From: Echinococcus granulosus
Lineage: Eukaryota; Platyhelminthes; Cestoda; Cyclophyllidea; Taeniidae
Reading direction: 5' to 3'
Assembly: GCF_000524195.1 (NCBI RefSeq)
Contig: NW_020170454.1
Coordinates: 173,452-237,451 of the forward strand
Length of the DNA stretch: 64,000 nt
Positions 48,162 to 59,896 of the stretch are shown piece after piece. How positions within the stretch are numbered: position 1 is the stretch's first letter; each line of letters starts with the position of its first letter. A program made the position numbers and the translations under genes. A model generated the notes under the pieces. That model did no database searches and was not told the origin of the DNA. It saw only the letters and a list, made by a program, of their open reading frames with translations.

Positions 48162-48540
48162 CTAGTGGAGGCTAGCCAGTACCGGGTCCTCCCAATTCTC
48201 GTTGGTCAGATCAAAACCGAGTGCAAAATTAAAATCGGATGACACAGAAGGAGACACACAAGCGGGATTAAAATCAAGGGCAGGATCGGGAGAAGTTGGA
48301 GCCGAAATATACGGCTGCCTTTGTTCAAGCATGAAGCATCTAGAATCAGGGTTATTATAATTAACAAGAACTTGCCTTGCAGATAACTCCTTTAAGTCAA
48401 TCTGGGACTTCTCGTATAGCTTTTTGTAACGATAGTAGGCATCTTTAAACATTTCCAGTTGCAATTTCAACCTCTCTAATTCCAACTTCTTAGTTTCACG
48501 ATACTGCCGAGCTGTGAGGGCTGCAACTGTCTTCTTCCTA
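48162..48540 (-). CDS. Terminal exon of a divergent bZIP transcription factor (ATF4/CRC-like?)
   Basis: This exon encodes 125 residues, starting after a pyrimidine-rich acceptor (TTGCTCCAG) and ending in TAG at 48164-48162. It opens with a basic segment RKKTVAALTARQYRETKK and continues as a helical, leucine- and charge-rich stretch (LELERLKLQLEMF, then YKKLYEKSQIDLKEL). From memory this aligns without gaps to the bZIP of ATF4/cryptocephal-type factors (RKK..., YR..KK, LYE..Q). The usual invariant basic-region Asn is not present, and the heptad leucines are imperfect. A Ser/Pro/Asp/Phe-rich tail of about 60 residues follows, ending NWEDPVLASLH. The upstream exons are not resolved. A candidate is 49198-49064 (minus), running into the gap at 48964-49063. 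It could instead be an unrelated coiled-coil protein. Confidence 0.4.
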
Positions 48541-49714
48541 CTGGAGCAAGAAGCGGAAAAACTAAGGCTAAAACATAAAAATGCCAAACTCAAACCAACC
48601 CACGCCGCGCTGGATCCATGTCGAAAAACCGAAGGACGTCAATGGCGGAACGAATAAATTAAAAGATGTGGCAGTTAATTGCAACTCAACGGATTTATTT
48701 AAAAACATGAATAGCACAAAGTACTAGACGTCAGAACTGGTATATAGTACGGAAATGGAAAAAGTGGGAAGAGTTGCACCCTTCCATATTTAATAATCAG
48801 TCAAAGCAAAGTTCCACAAGAGTTTTTTGCTTTAAAACATTTATTTCTTAAACAGTTAAAATCTTTATATTTTTGCATTCTGGCATAAAGAACTGCAACA
48901 ATATGGTTTTACAGTTTAATGCCGAATGGGGAAAGTGCGTCGTAATGCTGATGTACTAAACTGNNNNNNNNNNNNNNNNNNNNNNNNNNNNNNNNNNNNN
49001 NNNNNNNNNNNNNNNNNNNNNNNNNNNNNNNNNNNNNNNNNNNNNNNNNNNNNNNNNNNNNNNTTCGTAAGTGGTAGCACCGGGGACGGTTCCAAAAGGA
49101 GGAGGGGCTATGTAATACCTATATTGCTTTGATGTTCCTTTCAGAGACGAGACGGGGATACAATTTGGACCTGAGTACGGAGTTGACGTCTTCCAAGCCT
49201 GAGAGCGGTTGCGTATCCTCACCCCCCTTAACTCTGTACTAGTTTTCCCGTTTCATTTCCCCTTACAAATAGGTCAAAATTAAACCGACCTGGTCGTTCC
49301 AAGAGTACGAGGAACAGGGAAGGGGATATCTACGATCCTTGTCCTACAGCCTACTCCCAGTCTATATGCATTAAGCACATAAAGAATATGAAGAAGTGAG
49401 AAGGTTTCGATAAGAGTTTTGTTCCAGAAATGAACCAGGCTTTTTATTTTTGGGCATATTCTTTGATTAAACTTATTAAAGTTAAAAGAAGTCCAAATAG
49501 AACCAACCCATATTTTACTACACTGCAGGACTTCTTATGTGGTGCTGAAGGCTACATTTGCAGCTAACCCATGCACTAGAAATATTGCAGATTGTAGCAT
49601 AAGTTGGTATTAGTAACTGCATATTGCATGCCGCTTTCCTTTTCGATGTGCATTCATGTTGTTATAGCGACAGTATAATTGGTGATATTTTAAAGTAAAG
49701 GTCGCCCTTCGTCA
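48541..49714. other. Region upstream of the bZIP-like exon, with gap
   Basis: Contains the 100-N gap and a plausible minus-strand exon at 49064-49198 (begins AWKTSTPYSGPNC, includes APPPFGTVPGATTY) preceded by a CTCTCAG acceptor. It is cut by the gap, so its donor cannot be seen. Otherwise no gene detected. Confidence 0.35.
48964..49063. other. Assembly gap, 100 N
   Basis: Exactly 100 N. It probably hides part of the gene whose last exon lies at 48162-48540. Confidence 0.99.
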
Positions 49715-49900
49715 CTAGGTGAGTATATTAAAAAGCTTTTCGTTCTTACTTCCATCGAATCGAATGAAAAAGTATAAGAAAAGCAAGCCTAAAATTACTA
49801 TCAATTTGGTGGTCACTTGAACAAGCGTAGAAATATCTGCAGCAGTTTTAGACCCAATTCCTTTGCGTGGGCGCACATATTTACCAAAACCATTATCCAT
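49715..49900 (-). CDS. Possible 61-residue single-pass membrane protein
   Basis: Intronless ORF beginning MDNGFGKYVRPRKGIG, with a basic hydrophilic N-terminus, one hydrophobic stretch (LIVILGLLFLYFFI, about residues 34-47) and a short polar tail ending NEKLFNILT. The topology fits a small single-pass protein with the positive end in the cytosol. It lies 254 bp upstream of, and divergent from, AK7, which would allow a shared promoter. I do not recognise the family. A chance ORF, or one exon of a larger gene, is possible. Confidence 0.35.
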   Translation of the reverse strand: MDNGFGKYVRPRKGIGSKTAADISTLVQVTTKLIVILGLLFLYFFIRFDGSKNEKLFNILT

Positions 49901-50154
49901 GTTTCATAACTTTTTAATTTTAGTTTAGTAAATCTGTATTAATGCGAACAAATTTAGACAGACGCAAATACCTTTCATTAGTTCTCTCTTTTTGGCTGTA
50001 ATTTGGTACGTCAACCAAATCAAAATCGTGGTTTAACACTGATACACTTGTTTGTGATACATTAGTCCGAATAGCCTACCTTTCTCTACCTTTTTAAGCT
50101 TTTGCTAATTTGTGGTGTTTTGTTTCCTCATTAAACCCCTTCTCACAAAGGAAT

Positions 50155-53100
50155 ATGGAGGAAGATATTGGGGAGGAAGGATTAGACATTTTACCTCGAG
50201 TTTTCGTTAACAATCTTGACTCTTATGTGAGCAACACTTTAGCGCAGGTAAGTGCAGGATATCGGGATTAAAACCACCTAGCATCTGGCCTCTTGTAAAC
50301 CTGGGCAAGCCCTGGTTGAGGAAGATGAAGTGGAAGAGGAAGAGGAGGAAAGAATTATGGAACCGGATCCACCTAAAAAACCTCAACTTACCGGCTATCG
50401 CATTGTGGGAACTGTTTCTCATCCCAACGCTCATATACCAACTTTTGTCGAGAGTGTTTTAAACGTAATTAATTAACTGTGTAACTCAATTTTACTTTTG
50501 ATTATGCTATTCTTCAAAAGTTGGCTTAACCCGCCTGATGCTTGCTTATTTGCGAGACTTCAGTTTGAACGCTTAAGTATTACTATCAAATAAGATTTAT
50601 TGACCTCCTCTTCCCCAAGCATAATTTATTTGTAGCCGACTCCGGTTGAGAGATGTTTCAAAAAAGGAATTGGTATAATTTGTATTATGTAGCTTCGATA
50701 TTTATGTTAAGGAATTACCACTGCATTCAATTTTTCAACAGAGGTTCATCAGGTAGCATTTCAATTGTGCCTACTTGCTTACTAGTTAGTCTTAGTACTA
50801 CCTAACGTATATTTGTGGATTCACATATTTCCACCATCCATCTATCCAGTAGCATCCTTACTATATCAAATTGTTCCAAACTTGTCTGCTTTATGGTATA
50901 TTTCTGTGCTTCGAAGCCTCTTAAAACAGCTTAAGGGTATACCATTATGAAAAAAATCATTTACCATTAACACACGCAGTACGTAGTCGTAACCGAGAGG
51001 CACACCAAAAAAAGCCGTAGGATATACCTAGCCAAATTTCACGACCTCTGTACAAGTATTTATAAAGTAGAATATTTGCTTACTATCTCAACTGATTAAA
51101 GCTACAATCTTCAATCCACAATCTTCATTGATTGTGGGAACAAATACCTGAATAGAGAATGTGATTAGATGAGCAAATCCAAAGCAGAACCTGTGGTCCC
51201 TCTTTGCAATCATTATTACATAAGTACATGTGAGTATTTACGTCTACCTTTTTTTATCTGTGAAAGTATGAAAATCGGCGAGATTTCTACGAGCACCTCT
51301 TTGAGTGCGACTGCGTGATCTACGACATTACAAGCGATGTGAGTCAAGCCGAAGAGGCTCTTTGGGTGGCCAAATCGCTGGCCAATGACTACCAACGCAT
51401 TAGAAAAAAGAAGATTTTTATTGTGGTTACCCACCTACTGAGTTGGCTTCGCTCAAAAACGGGTGCCTTGGTAATTTCCCTGTTTAAATTATGTCTACTT
51501 TTACTACCACTGATTTTCTTTGTCACAAGAAGCTAAAATATATGGCAGCAAAATTTGTGGTTGTTGGATTAATTCCATTTGGAACTTAAAACAAACATTT
51601 CAAATCAAATAATACTGCTTAAACCGATAGTTTACTTATTTATTTGTTAGATGCGTTCTCTTTTCTCTTACAAATGTAAGACGTTTGATAAACATGCCCT
51701 TTTTGCCCTTTGAATCTTTGTAGGAGGGTAACCACCCGACGTATGACGAAGAAGACCATGCAAAGCGGATACCGCATCCACTTTACAAACGTCAGTTTGC
51801 AGCAGAGCGGGCTATTTTTAATCTTGGAAGGAAGGTAGGCAGTTTAGTTACATTTTAAGGATTGGAATTTAAAATTTGGTGGCAAATTTGTGAATAAGAC
51901 TAAAATGAGCCCTCAAAACTTTCAAATCATGGTGTCTGCATAGATTTTGATTTTATCTAAGCAATAACAGGAAACTTCTTGCATACATTGGTTATTAAAC
52001 TAAATAAAAGTGACATTTAGCCTTTATGGTGTTCCCCGTACGGGTCAACGCTTTTCCAATCGCATCACTTTGAGCAACTTAGTACCCTAGAAACCTATTT
52101 TACCCACCAATTTGGTTTTGTCAGAGCGTGCTCTCCGGCAGCTTTTAAGTCCCTAGGTTTATTTAATCTGTGTGCTGATCTATGAACTTTATCAGGATGG
52201 AATCCACTAGGAATATCTGGAACGCATTTTTTCAATATACAAGCCAACCCCTGCTTTTTAGCACCGAAAACGACTCACTATTTACGTTGTCGGTTGTGGA
52301 ATTCCCTACGGTGGTGCTGAGAACATATTCGAGCCCTTTTTTCTCGTACGTACGTAAAAATCAGAACTTAGTTTTTATTGGGCAACTTAATCGCCATTGT
52401 TAACCAATCACACGTGAGGTGCGAAAATACTCTTTGGCTATTGGCTAATTCTAAAGGTTTATAAAACGTCTGCGTCCATTGACGCGAAGTGTCAAGCAGC
52501 CTGTATTTTACTGGGCTCTCACGGAAGAATCTAGCATCCTAGCCAAGATTCTGTATTACTTTAGTATTACTGAAGTTGGTTTCGTTTTCTTTTCGCTTAA
52601 AACTAACTCCATTGTACTTATGTTACATATGCGTGACACTGGTATCGAATGTGTCAATCCGAAAACAGTTTATGCCGAAATTACATTTCCTCTTGTCCCC
52701 AGAAAGAGTTTATTTTGACACTTTTTGGGATGTATTCATAGTTTATTAAACTGAAGTCAAGCAAACGTAGTAAAATGGACGAAAATGAGTTTTAAAATAG
52801 GTATATTGCTATTGAGCCTAATATACTTTGCCTCACTTTGTTTCAGAAAGCCTGGATGAACAGCCGTGTACTAGAGGTCTGTGGCAATGGTGAAAACATC
52901 ATTCCGACCATACATATAAGAGATCTGTCAAAGTGGGTTTCAGTCATTAGCAATTCAGCATTCAAAGCATCAAAAAGCCGTAAAAATAATCTTTTAAACG
53001 TAAACCTGCCTGATGATTTTAAGAAGGCTTATGCAACTATCCAACTACCAGCATGTTCTAAAAATCAGCAACTTTCCTATTTATAGAGAATATCCACGTG

Positions 53101-56100
53101 AAATTTATTTTTCATTGTTTAATTTCTCAAATCGGTTTCTTCGACGAACACTTATTTTTGTCGGTAAGATGGAAGGAACCCTCATGTTGTTTTGAAATCA
53201 GCATTGAATGCCAAGTATTATTTAACAATTTGACCTCTTTAGAATCGTTCAAGCAATATTCGAGGAACCACCCGAATCGCGTTACATTGTTGCAAGGGAC
53301 CATAGTGAGTCTACATTGGGCGAAATCATCACCGTAAGTAACCATTAGCAATGAGGGAAAATGATTGGATTCGCTTGAAACAAACGAATGTGGTTAAGAT
53401 GGACAGACTGATAGTTTGATCCCGGGGAAGTAGATAGGAGGATGGATACGGAGTGGATGGTTTGATGTATGGGTGCATGTACGGATAGACACAGTGTGGA
53501 CGGATGAATGGATTCAAGATGGATGGATACTTGATGGATGGATGGACGGGTACAGGATGGACAGATCAATGGATGGATGGATGAATAGACGCAGGATAGG
53601 TAGATGGATGGATGGAAGAATGGGTGGATGGATACAGGATGGATGCAGTATGAATGGATGGATGGACCCGGTATGAATTGGTCGATTTAGTGTGGTCGAT
53701 TTGGTATAATGATGAATGCATTAATGGATAAATGAGTGAACGAACGATCAATTGAAAGTGCTGCCATGACAATAAAATAAATCTAGTGACATGTGAATAT
53801 TTTTCTGATGCAACTTCATGCTGGGACAGGCAGCGAAGACATATTTTAAAATGAAGTTTTTTTCTTCCAATCCTCAAAAGCCTAATGTAAAGGAAACCCA
53901 ATATATTTGCTTTCGTTATTTTTGCCATCTACAAAAATCAGTCCTTTTCTTTATTTTTAGGCTATTTCCAAAGTATTTGGTACAGGCGAAATCAGGCACT
54001 TGAGTGACAATGAACTCATTCGTATCACTCAAATTCCCGTATGTTTTTTTAAAAAAAAAATGCCGAAATTACCTTCCAACTCTTAGCATATAAAGTTTGT
54101 TTTCGTCAAAAAAACCACTCAGCTTTGAAAGATTTTTTTTTTAAAAGAGGGTGCACATCGATCAACTGATGATGGACATGATAATCAACACTCCGACTTT
54201 GGATGAGGAATTAACAATTCCTTGGAGATGTGAGGGTGGAATAATTGACAACATTGAAAAGCTAGCTCAAGAATATGTCAAGGCGAAGGACTTCAAGGTA
54301 TGCAGATATCCAAAAAAGAGAATAGACAGCTGGAAGATAATAACGAGATGGAAACGAAGGGTTATTCGCCTAGACTCCATTGTTTTGCGAGGCTAATAGA
54401 AACAATTCTCTTTAGAGACGACGTTGTTTTTTCAAATACTCGTCTCACTCCGTTACTGTGGATGAGACGGATTCCAGGGCTGAGATAGTCGTCAAAATTC
54501 GATTTGGTTTCACTAACGCTTCAAACAATCACTTCTTCTAGGACAGCAGATAGGGGGTTAGAATGTCATGGTCTATTATCTGCCAGTGACACGAGAAACA
54601 GATTTTTTTTACCACCCTCTAGCCCCTTCGAATTTGCATTCTGGGACCACCGTTTGTTGGCAAGACGACACATGCGATTGCTTTGGCCAGACACTACGGT
54701 CTGCACTACATCCACGTCACCCCGGTTCTCTACGAGGCATACATTCGTTTAGTAAGTAACATTTGTCGTCTAATTTCAGACAAAATTTTTCTTGTAACCT
54801 ACCTCTAATCCAACTATCTCTGAGATGCATTCCCCTTCTTGAAACACAGGAGGATAAAATTGACCTTGCAAATAATTCTTTAAGAGTCTGGTTTTATGAC
54901 CTTTGTCTCCTCCATAGAGGTGGTAATATTAGTCAAATTGTAGTAATTCTTCTAAATCTGCGAGGATTTGACCCTGCTCCGCAGTTGTCCCACTTTTGCG
55001 AAGCCTTCAGCCACAAAAACTAAAGTTATTGTTCTTTTTGGAATGAGTTTAGCTATCACTGCCAATACCAGTGCTAGAGACATCCCTGAAGACGTAGCCA
55101 GATATTCAAATATGTAATTGGATGTTTACTATGCATGGAAGGGTTTCGAAGAACTAGTAACAGTACTTCAAGAAGAAGAATAACACAAATATTGTTTTCA
55201 AATAACACAGAGGACTCCAATAAAGGCATTGGAACAGCTCAGACATGCACAAGAATTGGAAAAGAAGGCAAAACTTTTAAAGGCAAGGGAGGAGAAGCCT
55301 CGACAACCACCACTGCCACCTCTACTTGCCACTGCGACTTCACAGGACGTCCCCGACGATCAACTGAGCACAGCAACTCTTCCACCCAGCGATGAAGTCC
55401 TCCCTACAGACGTTGTGGAACCCACCCTCTCACACTCCTTGCCCCCAAATACACCTATCACAGAGGCATCGGAGGCACCACAAGAGGGTAGGTCAAGGTC
55501 ACGCTGTCACAATTTCATACCAGAACTGTAGAGGGATTAACAGTAGAGTTCCAAGCCAAAATTACTGAATTCAAGTATTAGGATGAGAAAAAACCTTATG
55601 CAACAGATATGCGGACAAAAGCATGCACAGTTCTAGCACAGATCGGATTAACCACACTTTGAAAATTTTTCTCGTAGAAACCTCAGTCCCCTCAGAAGCG
55701 TCCCTGATCGACTCCCTACCAGAGGAGGTCCAGCGTCGGTATCCCTTCTATCCCCCTCTAAAGTGGGCCAACGAGCGGGAGTTGGAGGAGATGGCGAATA
55801 AAGCTGGCGAGGAGCTGAGAGAATTTGTGGATGGAATGATTGATGACTTTCATGCTAACGACCACATTGTTACTAAGTAGGTAGCCAAAATTTAGCCTTT
55901 TAACATAATTGCCAAAAACCGTTTTATAAAAAGTTTGATAAGTGCATCTTATACAACTTCACGGGCTTGGAAATCTTGCCCTTAACCGCCTTAATTTCTC
56001 TCACTAATGCCGGGATAGTGGATGACCTTCTCAATGAAGCCATGAACGGAGTAGTCTATCTGTTTAAATCGGCAAAGCCACGCATTACCGAAAGCGCATC

Positions 56101-59100
56101 AGAGGCTAGGATAGCCATCTTGGTGACAAAACATGCCATACTTGTAGATACCTTCGAAGGAAGCTGCTCTCAAAGCCGTGTCGCAATCAAGGATTCGTTT
56201 TGGACAGCTATCCTAACACCTTCAATCAAGCCGATGCGTTGTTTACTAGTAAGATGCCGAATTTTGTTAATATGATTAAATAACTTCAAGGCATTCGGGT
56301 ACTCTACTGAATTGAAGAGCTACATTTTACCTTCCTAGAACCTAACAGGAAAATGCCAAAAACAGAGGTGCATTTTTAGGGGGTTTTCCCTCAAAAAGAG
56401 GAGGTGGTGTATCCATTTATCCTGTATCCATCCATCAATTCTTCCATCCTATGCCCACCCATCCTGTATCCATCCATCAATCCTTCCATCCTGCATCCAT
56501 CCTGTATCCATGCACCCATCCATTCATCCATCCCTCCAATCCGTACCCATTTTCTTATCCATCTATCTCACATCCATTCATCTTATATATATCGCGTTTC
56601 CATCCCTCTTGTATTCATCCGTTCATCCCCTATCCATCCTTCCTTTCCTTGTCCTTCCTTTTATGCATCCATTAATTCAATTTCTTCACCTTACGTTTCG
56701 AAGTCAAATGGTTTTTAGCTTAAGTTAAATAACATTTCTTTGACCTTAAATATGATTATAGACTGAAAATTTGACCGACCTTTATGAATTTTTGTCTAAG
56801 GTTTCCTACAGTCTTGCAAAATCTTAACAAGTCTGTGATTTAAAACACGTATTTTCTCTTTAGATCCTGACGATACGGCAAAAGATCCACGCCATCCCAC
56901 ATACGATCCATTGGTGTCTCCACACCACGTAATTTATTTGGAAGGTAGCAACGCTCTTGTAACTCATCGCTACAGGACGATGCTTGAAGAGGAGGGAATC
57001 GCTTTAAACGATATTGACGACTATGCAGACCCTGATGGCACAACGTTGAATATCGAGGAGGAGGTGAATCGTAGACGGTTAGCGCAAGAGACCGAAAAGT
57101 TGGGAATTGGAGTAAGTTGGGTTGATTAACCAAATTCCACACCTCGAGTAGATTTATGAGCACGTAGGATCACTGCCTTGTCTATTTCAGATCGGAATAG
57201 GAGGCGAGAAGAGTGAAGGACAAAAGAAGGATGTGGATTTAAGGATAAAGTGGGTAAAACCGTTGGAGACACCAGAGAGGAGATTAAGACGACGTTTGGA
57301 ATATCATAGGTCTGTCATGGCACCGAAAGCAGCTAGAGAAATTGTTGGAAAAACTTTCGAACCATACAAATACTGTAAGTTTGCAGTTAAAACTTCGAGT
57401 TTACGTACTCCTGTTTTTACAAAGAATGGTTTGCCTATTTATAATCTTTTGTTTATCCCATGGAATCACAATGATGGGAAAATCCACTTCGAGATTTCAG
57501 CACGATCCATTTGACTTGTAAAAGAGTAAGAATGCAGTGATTCAAAATCCTAGGCGACATAGTTGCCACCCTTACCAGTCTTTATGACGTTAATATCCTC
57601 TTTCAGTGGTGTCAGAGAAGGAGTCAGAGCCATTGGATGCACAACACTGGCCAAGAAAGCCTCTAGCAAAAGCCAAATTGAATCCCCTAGAAATAAATGT
57701 TCTCACCTACTTTGATCTACGTGAACTCTACCCCTTCACGGTGAATATGGACCGAGACAAAAGCCAGGTGAGCGTCCATACCAAAAATAAGATGCTTAAA
57801 ATTAGATTTGTCTTACATAAACACCTTCTCCTCCCAGCACCTCTATCCAGGGGGTCCACAAAAACACACCTTTAAGCAACTCTTAAAGCGGATATCCAAG
57901 TCATCGACTGGAGAGTTCGTGCGTCGAACACGAGGCCTTTTGGATGAGCGAGATGGGGATGAGAAATTTGTGGAAGCCCTCCAGCGGGAAGCTGAAGACT
58001 TGAATGGAGTTAATGCAAATCTTCGAAAAGAGGCGGCGGAAGTGTTGAGTGAGAATGAACGCAAGATTTGGGTGAGTTCTAGCCTCGGAAATTTGGCTAT
58101 TTCATGCATTAGGTGTCAGGAGGACTTCGATGACGCGCAGTGATCTGCTGTGCGATAGGGAAACGTTTTTCCCTTTTCGGTGAATAAGAAACCCCCATTG
58201 GATGAATAAAAGTGACAATATTGTGAACGGGACTGTGGCAATTTTTTAGACAAAGTCGGAATATTTCAGTGCCCACTGCTTAACAGAGTTGACGGGACTG
58301 TGACTGACAGATAAAGACATTGTCCAAGTGTGAGTCCAGTGACAGTAAAAGGGAAGAGACAATAATCCTTTAACTGACACGAGAATATTTGCATAATTCC
58401 ATAGTAAAGGCTGAAGAGTTGGAAATTACGTAGGCCCACGTACTCATCCATACAATCATAATGAAGTCAACAATGAAGGTGAAGAATTTGATGGCCACGT
58501 CTCAAGCGACAGACCACCTGAGCATGGTTTCATTAAACGGACCCACGTAGATGCGTTAAGACTAACCATCCAATATTTGTCATTTTCAGCTGCCCCTAAT
58601 CCCTCAAACTAGGAAGGACCGCCGAAGCCATAGACTAGCTTTAACCTTTTTACAGGTCATAGAGGGTTATTTATAGGACTATCACAGTATTCAATCAAAT
58701 ATGACAACTGGTCAGTCGAATTGACTGATATAGTACTGAATGCAACAAAGAGAAAAAGTTGGCGGGCAGGTGCAATGGAGGTGTTGGTGGCAATTTCGTA
58801 AATATCCTTCACATTTTTCTTTTCTGCAGCACGATTGGTTAATGCTTCTGAGGAAGGAGAACGAAGAACGTCAAATGGTTAAGTCGATGCCTCGCAGAAA
58901 TTACCTCCTCAAATATGTTCTACCCAAGGTTTCTGAGTGCCTTGTCATCTATGGTCAACGAAGACCTGCTGACCCTATAGACTTTTTGGTGCGTTAAAAA
59001 CTTTAACAGTGGAGCACACTTTGTGCCATTATGAAAAAGGGTATCAAAGATGGAGTGAATTGCACCCGATGCTTTCCCTTTATCAAGTAGGAGTCAACTT

Positions 59101-59243
59101 AGTTCACTGATTATGCTACAATTTGAACTATACTTTATGTACTCAGTTCTTTGACTAAAAGAGCTCCCTCAACTGTCGTTTTGTCCCAGGTCTTCAATAT
59201 TTCGATGTATCAAAACCCTACTGATAGACAATCAGTAGGGTAG
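50155..59243 (+). CDS. AK7: Adenylate kinase 7 (19 exons)
   Basis: Ciliary/flagellar adenylate kinase family member that balances ATP, ADP and AMP near axonemes. Exons: 50155-50247, 50282-50464, 51267-51470, 51724-51834, 52262-52345, 52847-52932, 53243-53333, 53961-54038, 54148-54297, 54623-54751, 55211-55487, 55678-55876, 56160-56248, 56864-57111, 57191-57374, 57607-57767, 57838-58071, 58830-58988, 59190-59243. All joins are in phase, 937 residues (human 723). Order: N-terminal Rossmann/SDR-like domain (RVFVNNLDSY, YRIVGTVS, CDCVIYDIT, YVVGCGIPYGGAENIF, IIPTIHIRDLSK), kinase P-loop GPPFVGKT near 368-375, NMP-site equivalent CRNQGFVLDSYPNT, and a C-terminal Dpy-30 motif (NYLLKYVLP, PADPIDFL). 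Extra length lies in a Pro-rich linker after the P-loop exon (about 404-495) and in later inserts. Intron 1 is 34 nt. The last short exon is the least certain. Confidence 0.9.
53440..53670. repeat. (GGAT)n tetranucleotide array
   Basis: Degenerate GGAT/GATG array with the same ACAGGATGGA spacers as the 13.9 kb array, in AK7 intron 7. Confidence 0.95.
56409..56690. repeat. (ATCC)n tetranucleotide array
   Basis: Degenerate ATCC array with TGTATCCATCC units, in AK7 intron 13. It is opposite in orientation to the array in intron 7 of the same gene. Confidence 0.95.
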
Positions 59244-59896
59244 GCACAAGACCTGTCAGAATAATCGCTTCACTGTTTTTAGGCTGAATACATTCTCCGA
59301 GACGCCGGCGTTAACTACAGCGGAATTATTCGTTAAAAGAACCGAATGCAGATACATGTCCTTTTCATATCCACCTTTTTGATTGGTTAAAAGGGGCTCA
59401 AAAAGGTCGGTAGCCATAAACTGCCACAATTCATGGCGTAGCGTAGAGGCTGCACACTGGAAGAGTCTATTTTGGGAACAACTTCAACATTGATCCAAGC
59501 TCTCCATCAACACCGGTGTTTCTTATCAATGCATAAACGATGCTTCACGATCCTCTAGTCATAAAACGAAGTTTGTTCTAAGTGAAGAAGTTTTTTTGCA
59601 TGGATCACAATTCTCGCTTTGATTTAGTTATCCTAAACACGAAATAAAGGACTAGGCCATTAAGCAAAAAAAAAAGATACAATAGGAAGTAAGAAAGAAA
59701 GTAACCGCCGATCACTGAGTAAAAACTTTCTAGTAATTCGGTACATAAGGTGGGCAGGGAAGAAAGGGCGTACGCAGGAAGCAGAGAGGAACAGCATTGT
59801 TCGTTGGCATTAGAAAAAGGGGTGGTAGTAGTAGTGTTAGCTAAGAGACAGACAAATCAAAAATGCATCTCCAAGACAAATGGGGTGAGGCATGAG
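59244..59896. other. Spacer between convergent AK7 and CTDNEP1
   Basis: This 0.65 kb must hold both 3' untranslated regions. An AATAAA lies at 59642 on the plus strand, a candidate AK7 polyadenylation signal, followed by an A-run near 59668. No other gene seen. Confidence 0.5.

Noticed and set aside
48541..48593. N-terminal signal-peptide-like stretch MSLAFLCFSLSFSASC before the bZIP-like exon
   Set aside because: It is the translation of a pyrimidine-rich splice acceptor tract. The exon more likely starts at 48540.
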